Shown here: positions 1 through 11,300 of the stretch, one piece after another
How the letters are laid out: every line of letters begins with the position of its first letter
Position numbering within the stretch: the stretch's first letter is position 1
Assembly: GCF_030867095.1 (NCBI RefSeq)
Contig: NC_081827.1
Coordinates: forward strand, 217,375,810-217,439,809
DNA length: 64,000 nucleotides
From: Alligator mississippiensis
Taxonomy: Eukaryota > Chordata > Crocodylia > Alligatoridae
Direction of reading: 5' to 3'
Program-made: the position numbers and the translations under genes
Notes under the pieces: model-generated
What the model was told of the DNA's origin: nothing
Database searches by the model: none
Seen by the model: only the letters and a program-made list of their open reading frames with translations

Positions 1-470
1 CTTTGCTCAAAGTCTTAACTCTTGAATTGTATCTTTAGAGGCCTTTAACACAGTTAACCTAAAAATGACCCTTAAGCAAATATCCCACATTCCGAGAAAT
101 CAAACCCTAGGAGCCTTTTAAAAGATTGGAAAGAAAGAAAATTCCTCAAAGTAAACAAAAGATCAACAAAAGAAACTAATTACCAAGCAAAAGAATCTGT
201 TAAGAAAGATCCGAGCCCAAATTTGGGAGTAGAGACAGGTTTGGGTAGGAGGGGCCCAAGATGACAACTCACTCAATAAGAACTGTAACCTACTGTCCCA
301 ATTTGGAGGTAACCTCACTTGCAGAACAACGAAGGAAGAATTGCAAGTGTAGGTCGGATCAGACTGATCACCTGAACCACCCTCTCCATGAACACGAATC
401 TCTTAGTTCACGCTGAAGCCGCAGAGCACCCGAAAGGGCCTGAAAGAAGGGGACTTAGTCCTATCAGTAT
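1..470. other. 5' flank, no gene recognised
   Basis: Non-coding sequence with no recognised gene. Its mixed composition differs from the A/T-rich DNA after 560, so it may be part of an unrecognised repeat. Confidence 0.4.
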
Positions 471-557
471 TGAGGCCAGCCCATTAAACCGTATTACTGA
501 GGCCAGCCCACTGAACCGTACTACTGAGGCCAACCCATTAAATTGTACTACTGAGGA
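471..557. repeat. 27-bp tandem repeat, about three copies
   Basis: The word TGAGGCCAGCCCA recurs at 471, 498 and (as TGAGGCCAACCCA) 525, and TGAGG starts again at 552. The period is exactly 27 nt and copies differ by a few substitutions. Confidence 0.85.
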
Positions 558-1112
558 ATGAAACCGTATTTAGGTGTTTGGCTTCTCGGAATTCTAGGAT
601 TGTAAGTATATTATGAAAAATAATAGTATGGATTCAAATTTAACTTTGAGTTGTAATTGTAATTGTTTTAAGGAAGTACATTTGGAGCATTGTTTCTGAT
701 ATATGTAGTTATTGTGTTCTTAATGTTTGTGGTATTTCTTAAAGCTAAGCAGTGTTACATGCGTAGCAAAGAATTTTAAAATAAAATTGTGTTGTATGAA
801 TTAAGTGCGCAATCATTGTGAAATCATGCAAATAGCTAAAAATTTCCCAAGCTAGTGCATGAAATGAATCAGTAAGTTGTGTGGAATTTTCTCTATTCCA
901 TAATCCACTAGAGACAGCTAGAAGTTTTTTCTGATCTAATTACGCCCAGAGTATTTGCTTTTCAGACATATCCAAAAGATACCATCTCTCACTTAGTTTT
1001 CCTGCTGTAAGCAATATCCTGAGGTGATACACATGCCAGGGTCTCTCCTTTTAAAATGAAAGTTTGTCATTGTCTGAAGGGCATAATTCATGGGCCTCAG
1101 AACACATCTGTC
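558..1112. other. A/T-rich intergenic DNA
   Basis: No coding frame, repeat family or RNA gene recognised. Confidence 0.5.
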
Positions 1113-2525
1113 AGGATTCATAGATTCATAGATGCTAGGGTCGGAAGGGACCTCAATAGATCATCGAGTCCGACCCCCTGCACAGGCAGGAAAGAGTGCT
1201 GGGTTCAGATGACCCCAGCTAGATGCTTATCCAACCTCCTCTTGAAGACCCCCAGGGTAGGGGAGAGCACCACCTCCCTTGGGAGCCCGTTCCAGACCGT
1301 GGCCACTCGAACTGTGAAGAAGTTCTTCCTAATGTCCAGTCTAAATCTGCTCTCTGCTAGCTTGTGGCCATTATTTCTTGCAACCCCCAGGGGCGCCTTG
1401 GTGAATAAAACCTCGCCAATTCCCTTCTGTGTCACCCATGATGAACTTACAGGCAGCCACAAGGTCGCCTCTCAACCTTCTCTTGCGGAGGCTGAAGAGG
1501 TCCAGGTGCCCCAGTCTCTCCTCATAGAGCTTGGCCTGCAAGCCCTTAACCATACAAGTGGCCATTCTCTGGACCCTCTCCAGGTTATCCACATCCCTCT
1601 TGAAGTGTGGCGCCCAAAATTGCAGGCAGTATTCCAACTGCGGTCTGACCAGCGCCCGATAGAGGGGAAGTATCACCTCCTTGGATCTGTTCGTCATGCA
1701 TCTGCTGATGCACAATAAAGTGACATTGGCTTTTCTGATGGCTTTGTCACATTGCCGACTCATGTTCATTTTGGAGTCCACTAGGACTCCAAGATCCCTT
1801 TCCGCTTCCATTCTACCAAGCAGGTCATTCCCTAGGCTGTAGGTACGCTGGACATTTTTCCTCCCTAGGTGCAGCACTTTGCATTTCTCCTTGTTGAATT
1901 GCATTCTGTTGTTTTCCGCCCACATGTCCAACCTGTCCAGGTCTGCTTGTAGTTGTTCCCTGCCCTCCGGCGTGTCCACTTCTCCCCACAGTTTTGTGTC
2001 ATCTGCAAACTTGGACAGAGTACATTTCACTCCCTCGTCCAAGTCTTGATGAAGACATTGAAGAGTATCGGTCCAAGGACCGAGCCCTGCGGGACCCCAC
2101 TGCCCACACCCTTCCAGGTTGATACCGACCCATGCACTACAACTCTCTGGGTACGACCCTCTAGCCAATTCGCCACCCACCGGACCGTGTAGTCATCCAA
2201 GTCACAGCCTCTTAACTTGTTCACCAGTATGGGGTGGGATACCATATCGAAGGCCTTCCTGAAGTCTAAGTATACGACATCAACCCCTACTCCTGCGTCC
2301 AGGCGTTTTGTAACCTGGTCATAAAAAGAGACTAGATTAGGCATGATCTACCTGCTACAAACCCGTGCTGGTTCCCCCCTCAGCATAATTTGTCCTGCCG
2401 GGCTCTCGCAAATGTGAGCCTTGATAATTTTTTCAAAGATTTTGCCGAGGATGGAGGTGAGACTGACTGGCCTATAGTTGCCCGGGTCCTCCTTCTTCCC
2501 CTTCTTGAAAATGGGGACAATACAA
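1113..2525 (-). mobile_element. CR1 LINE, 5'-truncated, antisense, broken
   Basis: The microsatellite 3' end (ATTCATAGATTCATAGA on the + strand) is at 1113. Minus-strand frames then read upstream through CR1 reverse transcriptase: [17 protein letters not shown], the catalytic [41 protein letters not shown] and YRPVSLTSILGKIFEK. The frame shifts between these blocks (minus frames 1205-1462, 1371-2180, 2027-2344 and 2348-2542), so it is a dead copy. The endonuclease half and everything 5' of the 'VPIFKKG' motif are missing. Confidence 0.93.
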
Positions 2526-4099
2526 AAAATACCACAATTCATGCAGACATAACAATGAGGCTAAATTCAGCTTGATACTACCTACATGTAGAGACATGTC
2601 TGGAGCCCCCTCAACTTGGGGCACTTTTAAAGTGCTCTGCAGCCATGCACTTCTGTAAGGGCATGGCTGTAGGGCACTTTCAAGGGGCCAATCGAACAAC
2701 AAACGCAACTTCTGTCTGCACCCTATGGCAGCAGCAGAAGAGTGATGGGGAAAGTGGCAACCAGGAGCCACAGGTTAAGATCCTGAAGCCAGAAGTACCC
2801 CATGGGCTGCTGGTTCAATACTCCTGCTCCAGCCACTCAGAGAATTAAGGCACCTTACACTCCTTTAGGTGCCAGACTCCTCTTGATTTCAACAAGATAT
2901 GGTCCTATCTTCCCAATTCACCTAGAGTCACTCTTATTTTACATCAGCTTCAAGAAAAATCAGTCCCAAAGTCTCACGATTGTAAGTTCTTGGCTTTCAT
3001 TGAAACATCACATAGCCTCCTACAATGAATAACTTTAAAAATGTATACGCTACTTCCTAATGCCCAAGCCAGCCCTTCTGCTCAGGTAAGTAGAAGACTA
3101 CTAATGTCCCCAGAGCTCAGAAAGAAAATACAGTCTCACGGGCATGGTTTCCATTCCTTAAACTCTGAACAACCCCATCTCCTAGAATCCTCATATAGAC
3201 AGTAACCTGGAGTTCACAGACAGAGAATTTTTGGCCAGTCATTAACCAGCCACATAGGCCAATACCGATCTGATTCCTGATATGCAGCCTGGCAGCTTGG
3301 AGAGCAGCATCTAGCTTCTAAGTCTGTGGTGAGGAAGGGGCACGGGGGAGGGAAGGCGTATGGGGGGGGCAGATCGAAGCCCCCGTGGTGAAAAAAGGAG
3401 TGGGGCTGGGACAGGGGCAGCAGCTGCCCAGATGGGGCAGGGTGGGGCTTGGGATGGAGCCACAAGCAGCTAATCCAGGGGGCTAGGGGGGCAACTCCCA
3501 CAGCTGTGTGCACCCATGGGGGGGAAGCATGGGGGGCATGTGACCCCTGGTTTTGTGCACAGGGTGAGGAAGGGCTGCCCACTGCAGGCTCAGGGCCGGG
3601 GGCCATGACAGCCTCTTCCTGGTGGGGGGCTGGGCTGGGGCTGTGCTTGGGGCAGGGAGGGGCAGGTGGTGGCGATGCTCAAGGGAAGCTGCAGCCACCC
3701 CGAAATTCACTGTAGCACCCCCATACCCACCCTCCCAGTGCCACCACCGCCCACCATGCCCCACCGACACTGACCAGAGGCCTGGCCCAGTCCCCCCACT
3801 GGGAAGAGGTGGGTACTGCCTCTGGCCTTGAGCAGGTAGCTTACCCTTGCTGCGTGCACAAATCTGAAGGGCACGTGCATAGCTGAGAGACCAGCCCCTC
3901 CGCACCCCCCCCCCCCAGACAAGCTGCCCATGGCTCCGTCCCACCCCCCCCCCCCCGCCCTGCCCCGGTTGGGCAGCAACTGTCCAATCCCAGCCCCACT
4001 CCCTCCCTAGCTGTGGGGGCCTCAATAGGGCCCCCTTCCCCCCCACAGAGTAGCAGGAACTTCCTGGCTATGCAAGTGGTCAGGCACGGCACCAGGTTA
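2526..4099. other. Upstream flank with a short hairpin and G/C-rich tracts
   Basis: No gene recognised. A 20-bp inverted repeat (two mismatches, 12-nt loop) lies at 2629-2680. From about 3330 to 4080 the sequence becomes G- then C-rich, with homopolymer C runs near 3907 and 3944. Open frames here are by-products of the composition. Confidence 0.5.
2629..2680. repeat. Inverted repeat, 20-bp arms
   Basis: Arms 2629-2648 and 2661-2680 are complementary with two mismatches around a 12-nt loop. No family recognised. Confidence 0.6.
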
Positions 4100-4245
4100 C
4101 CTAGAGATATTGTGCAGTCTCACCCTTGGAAGTTTTCAAGAGCAGGTTACACAGACACCAAGCCTGGGTTTAGTCAGGGATGATCCTGCCCCCAGCAGGA
4201 GCAAGGACTAGAGGACTTTGTGTTGCCCTCTTTCCTATGATTGTG
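4100..4245 (+). mobile_element. Old CR1 3' end fragment
   Basis: The order 'ttttcaagagcaggtt', 'gatgatcctgcccc', 'agcaggagcaaggactagag' and a terminal 'cctatgattgtga' is the usual 3' tail of a diverged CR1 copy. It has no coding potential and sits just upstream of the CpG island. Confidence 0.65.
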
Positions 4246-4439
4246 ACTGAGCATTTATAGCATTCAGACCTACTTTCCCAACAACTGGAGCTTTTGCGCA
4301 CAACCCAAGGGCTCTCTCTCACCTGCTGCAGGTGTGTGGCACCTGTCTCAAACCTCGGCCTACTGCATCACTGGCAGTGCTGTTTCCCAAGTATTTTCCT
4401 TCTGAAATATCACCGTGGCCTCAGTGTGTTTTGCATTTG

Positions 4440-5300
4440 ACTCCTTTTTCCCCTTCCCAAGAAGCGCGAGTGCCCGGGCAACTCTCTTCTCTTCTCTTCC
4501 TACTGCTGCGGCCTATCTATTCCCGGCGGGGGCGCAGTCATCCAGGAGCCAGAGGCCGAGCACCCCTCGCAGCGGGCACGGCCCTACCTGCGCGTCCTGC
4601 GGGCGGGCTCGTCGCTCCGGGCGCCCGGTAAAGCTCGTGCCGGCGGGAGGGGGGGGCGCAGGCGCCTCTACCGGGCTCTTCCGCCTCAGGGATTAGGGAA
4701 GCCCGCCCCCCAAGGGCAGCTGCCCGCCAGGGCTTTCCGAGCCGGGCTCAGCGCGGGTCGCCAGCGCGAGGCACCGCAGGCCACCCCGCCGCGGCGCCCG
4801 GGAGCGCTTTGCTCCGAGCCCGCCCCGGCGCCTCCAGCCCCCGCGCACGTGCTGGCGGCGCCGCCCGGCCGGGAGGAGCTGCCGCTGCAGCCGAGCTCGC
4901 CGCCGGCTCCGGGCAGCAGCTGCCGCCGCGTGCAGGGGGCTGGGCGGCGGCTCCGCGCGGAGCGGCAGTAGGATGCTTCCCGCCGACATGCAGGCGCCCG
5001 AGCTGGCTCCGCAGGTAAGCGCGGCCGCTCCGGGGGCTCCCTTCGTGCACGTGGGGCGCAGGCGGGGAGTGACGGGAGCGGCGGAGCTGCCGGGATGCCC
5101 TACCTTTGCTTGCAGGCTTCAGATGGCTCCTGCGACCTGCCCCCTCCTCAGCCCCGCCACTTGCCCCTTCTCTCTCGCCTCTGGCTGCCGGACCCGAGGC
5201 TCCGTGCGGCGCGGGGAGGGAAGCACCGCTCGGCCCTTCAGACACCCGCGTGTCCGAGCGCGCTGCCCACCCAGACCCACACCTTCAAGGGCCTGGACAC
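4440..5300 (+). promoter_or_regulatory. SLC38A11: CpG-rich promoter region and 5' UTR of SLC38A11
   Basis: CpG dinucleotides are dense across this stretch, in contrast to the A/T-rich DNA on either side. No TATA box is evident just upstream of the ATG. This is the normal appearance of a vertebrate CpG-island promoter, with transcription start points probably within a few hundred bases upstream of 4973. The exact start cannot be placed from sequence. Confidence 0.7.
4973..5014 (+). CDS. SLC38A11: SLC38A11 coding exon 1 (residues 1-14)
   Basis: A short N-terminal exon encoding [14 protein letters not shown], followed by a strong donor (gtaagc at 5015). The ATG has A at -3 but C at +4. A second in-frame ATG (Met6) lies at 4988. 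The ending LAPQ, the phase 0 junction and the position in a CpG-rich block fit the short first coding exon of SLC38A11 homologues. The start is inferred from this fit, not from transcript evidence. Confidence 0.75.
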
Positions 5301-8300
5301 CCTGGGTGAGGAGGAAAAGATTGTCAGTGTCAGTAGCGGCTTGGTTTGGTTTTAACTTGCTGGGCCTCCTTGAGGTATTGCCTCTGTGCGAATCCTAAGG
5401 GGGGTTGTCTAGAAACCCAGACCGGAGGGAAGAGGGCTACCGAACCATCCTTAGCCAAACACCTGTCTGCAGACAGGAGCAGACTCTGCCAGCTTTTCCC
5501 TGGGGCAGGCAAGAGGCAGGAACCAACGTGTCTGCGAAAATCTCTCTTGGCTTAGAAGAACGTCTCCCCATGCAAAATACTTGGGGTGGAGGAGGGATAA
5601 GAAAGCATGGAAGGTAGACGGCGAGCACACACGGGTTTTGTCATGTGAGCCCGGGGAGTTAGCACCTCTGAAAATCTGCCTTCAAGCACCTTTCTGCTCC
5701 ACACCAGTCTTGAAGAAAGCAAAGTCAGTCCTAGTTTTAGGTCTCCGTGGATGAGCATATTATGGAAACCAGCGGCATGCTGGTGCCTTGTGAAGTCCTC
5801 AAAGACAATGCACAGGTAGTATTAGCTGATAAGAATCGCAGGCACGAAAGATTTATTTTATCCAACGTGCATGTGGTGATTCAGAGTAGTGACCAGAACC
5901 CGTTATTCGTTTGTAATACTATACTCTGCTGCATCAAAAAAGAAATAAATGGTAATTAGACAGTCTGTTGCATTTCTTGGATTCTCTCTTAAAGCAGGGG
6001 ATTTGTTTTCAGGGTGCCAGGAATGCTTCTGGTACAGATAACACTGCCCTGATTGCATGGTTGCTTTATTGGCCCTTGCTGAAGGCCAGTCTCACAGGTG
6101 TGAAAAAATTAAAGGTTCCTATCCAGGCTGTGCCATTGGTTTTCACAAGGGCTGCTAATAAGGGCTGATATTTAACATGTGGCTGCACAGGTAACCGACA
6201 TAGTTTGACTGTGGATCAGCAACACGCCCTGGATCTGGTCCGCAGAGTTGGAAGGCTTTGCCTTTGCCTGAATGTGTGTTGGGGTGGGTGGGGGGGCAGT
6301 AAATATCTGTGCAGCTTGCACAGCAGCCAGAAGGAGGGGAGCAAGGAGAAGCAGCAGCAGTGCTTCCATCTGCCTTGCCTTGATGCAGCTCCCTACTGGT
6401 TGGAAGCTGCCCCCACACTGCAGCCAGGGAGAGAAAGGCAGTGAGAAGAAGCAGTAGCTGCATGGGTGCAGTTGCCAGCTGCCCATGCCCAGCACTGCTC
6501 CCTTCCAGCTGGAAGCTGTGCTTGTGCCCCACTTGGGGAACTGGGGAAAGTGGCTTTCAACTACCTGACCCCTGCGTGAATAGAGGCAACCTTGTTGCTG
6601 ACATGCTGATGAATCGAGTCAGCCCTCACCAGACTGGAGCTGAGTGGTTCTGGCATGCAGTTTGAAACATTTGCCAGCCCCTGAGTTTGACCACAAAATT
6701 CTTTTTTCCAAAGGCTTATCATGCAGTAACCTGGAGAGGGGACAATAACATGAAGAATGAGTTTCTGATTTCAAAGTGAATATTTCTAACAAGTTTTTTA
6801 TTTCAAGGGGTGGGAGCATCTCTTGATCAAAGAGAGGATGGAAGTAATATCTAAATGCTTGATGCAAGCGAGAAAACCTAAAATGTTCCAGTCCCATGAT
6901 GGTTTTGATGTACATGGCTGTCAGCAGCAAGCTGACATGTAATAATTTAATTAGCTCTTTTTGCAGTGTTGTTATCCTTGGCAGCTGCTGGAAGTGCACA
7001 GATCTCTGAACTGAATACAAGTGAAATTGATAAATCACATTAATTTTTTGTTAGTGTTGGCTGTAGGCAGCCAGGTTGAACTCTTCTTTATGCTGTAGGA
7101 GTATACTGACTGAGCTCTTACCTGCCTGAGACAGGGATTTCAGTATCATGATGAGTATGAGGATAGTTGATTTTATATTTTTAACTTCCATTTAAATACT
7201 GGTTCCTCCATTTAATTCCATGCTATTGCTACATACCAAATTTATTTGAATCCAAGATGAGGTTTTCCCTCTCACTTAACAAGGGGGTGAGAGGAGAGGG
7301 TCTCATCTTGGTTTTGAGTACAAGGTAGCAGGGGAGCAGGCAACTACTCTGGCTCCAGCTCCAGGCTTGGGGAAGAACCACTGCTGCTGCTTGCAGCTTT
7401 CCCCCTGCCCTGCGCACACCCGGTGCTCTCACTGCTGTCTTTCCCTTCCCCCCACTGCTTAGCCCCTGGCTCTGGCACAGTTCTGGCCCTGCACCAGCCC
7501 AGGGCACAAAGCACATGGTTGCTCCATCTCCAGCCTGTCCCAGTAGAAGCTTTTGTGGCTGTGGCAACTCTGGCCAGGCCCCAGAGCCCAAGCACAAGGT
7601 GGGAATCGGGCAGCAGGGGGGAAAGTGTGTTTGGGGGGGGCAGACATGTGGCAGGGGCAAGAGGCAGGGGTCAGGCTGCTTGACTTCCTCCTTTTACCAC
7701 CTGCTCCCCTGTCCCTGTTTTCCTTGCTAGGTCAGTGGGGGGATGACTTTAAGAAAATGTATCAAATTATCATTTTCCATGTATACAGTCTAATTATTGG
7801 TGTCTAATAATTAGATTGTATGCATGGAAAATTATAACAATTTGATACATTTTCCATGCACAGAATCTAATTATTTGAGGGGGCCACCTTAAATTCAGAG
7901 TCAGCTTAGATTCAGGTAGCTGCAGTATAATGATGGGACTACACCTTTTTTGACAGCGGGAGCAGAGGATCAGAATAAGACGCATCTTTCTCTCTCTTCC
8001 ATCTGTCTACAGGCTGAGAATCTCATTTTTGCAAGACCTAGTGGCTGTTGCAAGTCTGATGCATGATAATCTTTTGCTTTGCCTGGTATCTAGGTCTTCC
8101 ACATAACCAGCTGCTGGAGCTAGCTATTTAGTGGTATCATTTAGCTATACGTAATGGATTAAACTTTCATTATTCAGAAATGAATCGCCAGTGGAACTTT
8201 GAATTTACATTTCTGGAGTATTCCGATCTGATTTCTTGGCAATTAAACTATCTGTCTGATTTTGGCTCTGGGATAGATCCAAATTTGAGTGCTTTGTCTA

Positions 8301-11300
8301 ATTAGCCAAAATATTGGAAGGATACCTGGTCCCATATTTCTGCCTCTAAGGTCAGGATCTCATAAGAACAACTCTTTTCCTAGATAAGTGCATGTGGCTT
8401 CAACCATTATGTCCCCATCCCATAACTTATCAGAACTAACTGAGAAGCAGAAGAGTAAGGTCCAGATTTTTAGAAGTGGTTGAATGGCTTTTATTACATT
8501 TGAAAGCGATATTTATTTATTTATTTTTAGTTAAATGTGTCTAATCTACTTGTTCTTTCCTGTGCTATTTGTTTCTTGTATAATGTTAATATTATCTTCT
8601 TGGACTAGATAGAAACAGGTGACACAACAGCCCTGGTTTGTAAGCCCAGGAAGAAAGGAGGAAACAGCAATCTACCATCAGCTGGTTTTAATATTATCAA
8701 CTCTATCATAGGATCGGGCATAATAGGTAATTTACACTTTTTTCATTCTGGTTTAATTGGTTTAATCCTTGCAAAAATATCCAGTCTTGAGAAAAACATG
8801 CTTTTATATTATTATAGTGCTATCAGTACAGGTTATTATTATGTACTTATATTAAAGTAGCACCTGCAAAAGGATCAAGAGCCCCAGTATGATAACTGTT
8901 GTATAGCCTTGTTGGCAGACCAGCAGAGCAATCAAGTAGTGGTTGGGCTCCAAGACTTAAATAGTCTTAATCCTCAGAAAGTGAGCTTTTTTGAAGTAAG
9001 CCCTGAAAGTATATGGGTAGGAAGAGCTGGGAAACATTGCACAGTATTGTTCCAAGTTTTGGGATGAATAATAGATTTTTATTTTGAAAGAATGTTTCTT
9101 GTGCAAAAACATTACAAATATGTAGGAAGGATCTTTTCTAATTTGTGTTCGTTTTTTTTATTCGCAGGATTGCCTTATTCAATGAAGCAAGCTGGCTTTC
9201 CATTAGGAATATTACTTTTATTTGGTGTTGCCTATATCACAGGTACAACAAAAGCGATAGTGATTATAGAGAGAGAATTTGTTTTACAAAGATAAACTGA
9301 ATTTTAAGTTGAGGATAACTTAGCAAGTAGATCTATGAATTACAATTTAGTAAAAATGAAGATTTTAACACTTAGTTTGCTAATCCTTTGAGCAGATTAA
9401 TACAAGCAGAGAATTATGCCATACATTTAAAGCTGTTTCTTGCTTATTTTAGGGAATGCGGGGAGGGGATGTCTAGGTAACTAGACTAGATTAAGCCATT
9501 ATTGAGATAAATATTATCCATTCTTGCAGAACACTTGTTCATATTCAAAAATTCCAATTAAGACATAGATGGTGTATTCCAAATTCACAACATATTAAAA
9601 CCAGACCTTTTTCAACTTGCTTATTTTATTTTTATCATAATTGTCCAACAAGAAATAATCTAAATTCCCCTACTTCTATATTCATAAAGGACCACAATGT
9701 GGAATCACATGGCGAGCATCAACTTGCCAAATTTAATAATCTGTTGGTTGCAATGGGAATATGTTTGTAAATCCTTATCCATGTGAATAAAAGTCACATG
9801 TTCTAGCCCTGTGGTGCCCAGTGGTGAGACAGCAGGAGGGACAGCAGCATGTCTGAGCAGACCTCAGGGTCTTGAACATTGGTTTCCTGTAGTAGGAGAA
9901 GTCAGTAATGTGGAATTCTGGGTAACTTACACCCAACCTGTTGTATATGACAGGTAGTTTCTTCTGCCAAAAATTTCACTAAAACATCAGTGCCCATGGA
10001 CAACTCTGTCCCAATACTTAACTGAAGTTAAGGCAAAATACAGGCCTTCCTATGTTTGCAACACCTCCTTGAGGAAGAAATTGTATCACAGAACAGCAAT
10101 AATTGATTTTTGAAGGAAATATTATAGTTCCTTGCAGTTAGAAATCTCCTGATAACATTACCACAGTTTTATATTATGCTGCCTGGTGTTTTTCTTTCTC
10201 TATAACAAGTTTTCAAGGAGTCAGTTGGTATTTTGGCACAGCTATGCATTTTTTGGAGTTCTTGGGGGTGTAACTACAATGCTCACTGCAGTGTAGGTGG
10301 TTGTGCAGATGGGAACAGAAATCATTCAGAATTTTCAGCTGCTTCCCTAGAGTGAGAGGACAGATTGAGATATTCTAAGGACATGATTTGACAAATAATT
10401 CAACTTTATTTTCCTTACAGTAATAAGAATTGGAAGGCAAGGGAGAAATCACTGTTTTGTCATTTTAAAATATACATTTTTCATTTAAAAAATTATAGAG
10501 TAGCAGTCATGTGTGTTTGTAACTTAACATCCTTCAAGAAGCTATTATATACTTTAGGCATTCCTATACACCCATATGCAAAATTAAATACTTATGTTCT
10601 ATGTACGGTAGTTTTTTAGGACCTTTTTCTTGATCTGCTACATGTTCAAGTGTGTCTCATGCTACAACTGGAAGGACAGGGTTACCCAGTGCACTTGGAA
10701 ACTATGTAATACTAGAGTGCAGCCCTTGAGCCACACACTGCACTGGCTGTATCCTGTTGGGGTAGGCCCCTGGGCAACCTTCCTCACTGTGTGGGCTGTC
10801 AACAATGTGCAGTCTTCCCGCCACCTACTACATGGAGAGTGCATGGCCCTCCCTGGGCTTTTCCCCACCGCACTGCAGTGAGAGAGGCAGCTGCACGTGC
10901 CCACAGGCTAGTTGGCCAACCCTGGTAAATAACACATTTATAGGGCCATTTTTATGGGTTTCAAATGCTACTGAAAAGGAGTTATGAAAATCATCAATCA
11001 GGATTTAGCCAGCATTATTACACTGTTAAATCCCAATAATCGTCACTAGATCTAGTGACAAAATAAGCTGATTCCCATTTATTAGATATCAAACACAGAG
11101 AGACCAGGGAATTTAATTGTTTGTAACTACATTTAGAGAACTCAGTGTAGTGTTTCGCATGACTGCATACAGCTATAGGGCCAGAATGTGCAATTTTGAC
11201 TGCATTAGTGTTCTATCACAGTTAAAGATAAGACTTGTAATATGTGAGTAAACTTGTTACACATCCATGGTGAAAAATTACACTTTTGAATATCCTGACT

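Noticed and set aside
3214-4092. Several overlapping open frames of 70-187 codons on both strands
   Set aside because: They are Gly/Pro/Trp-rich frames produced by G/C-rich low-complexity DNA, with no domain and no splice context.
4693-5398. Open frames of up to 165 codons across the CpG island, both strands
   Set aside because: Ala/Arg/Pro-rich frames are expected in any CpG island. Only the first 14 codons from 4973 join into the SLC38A11 reading frame.
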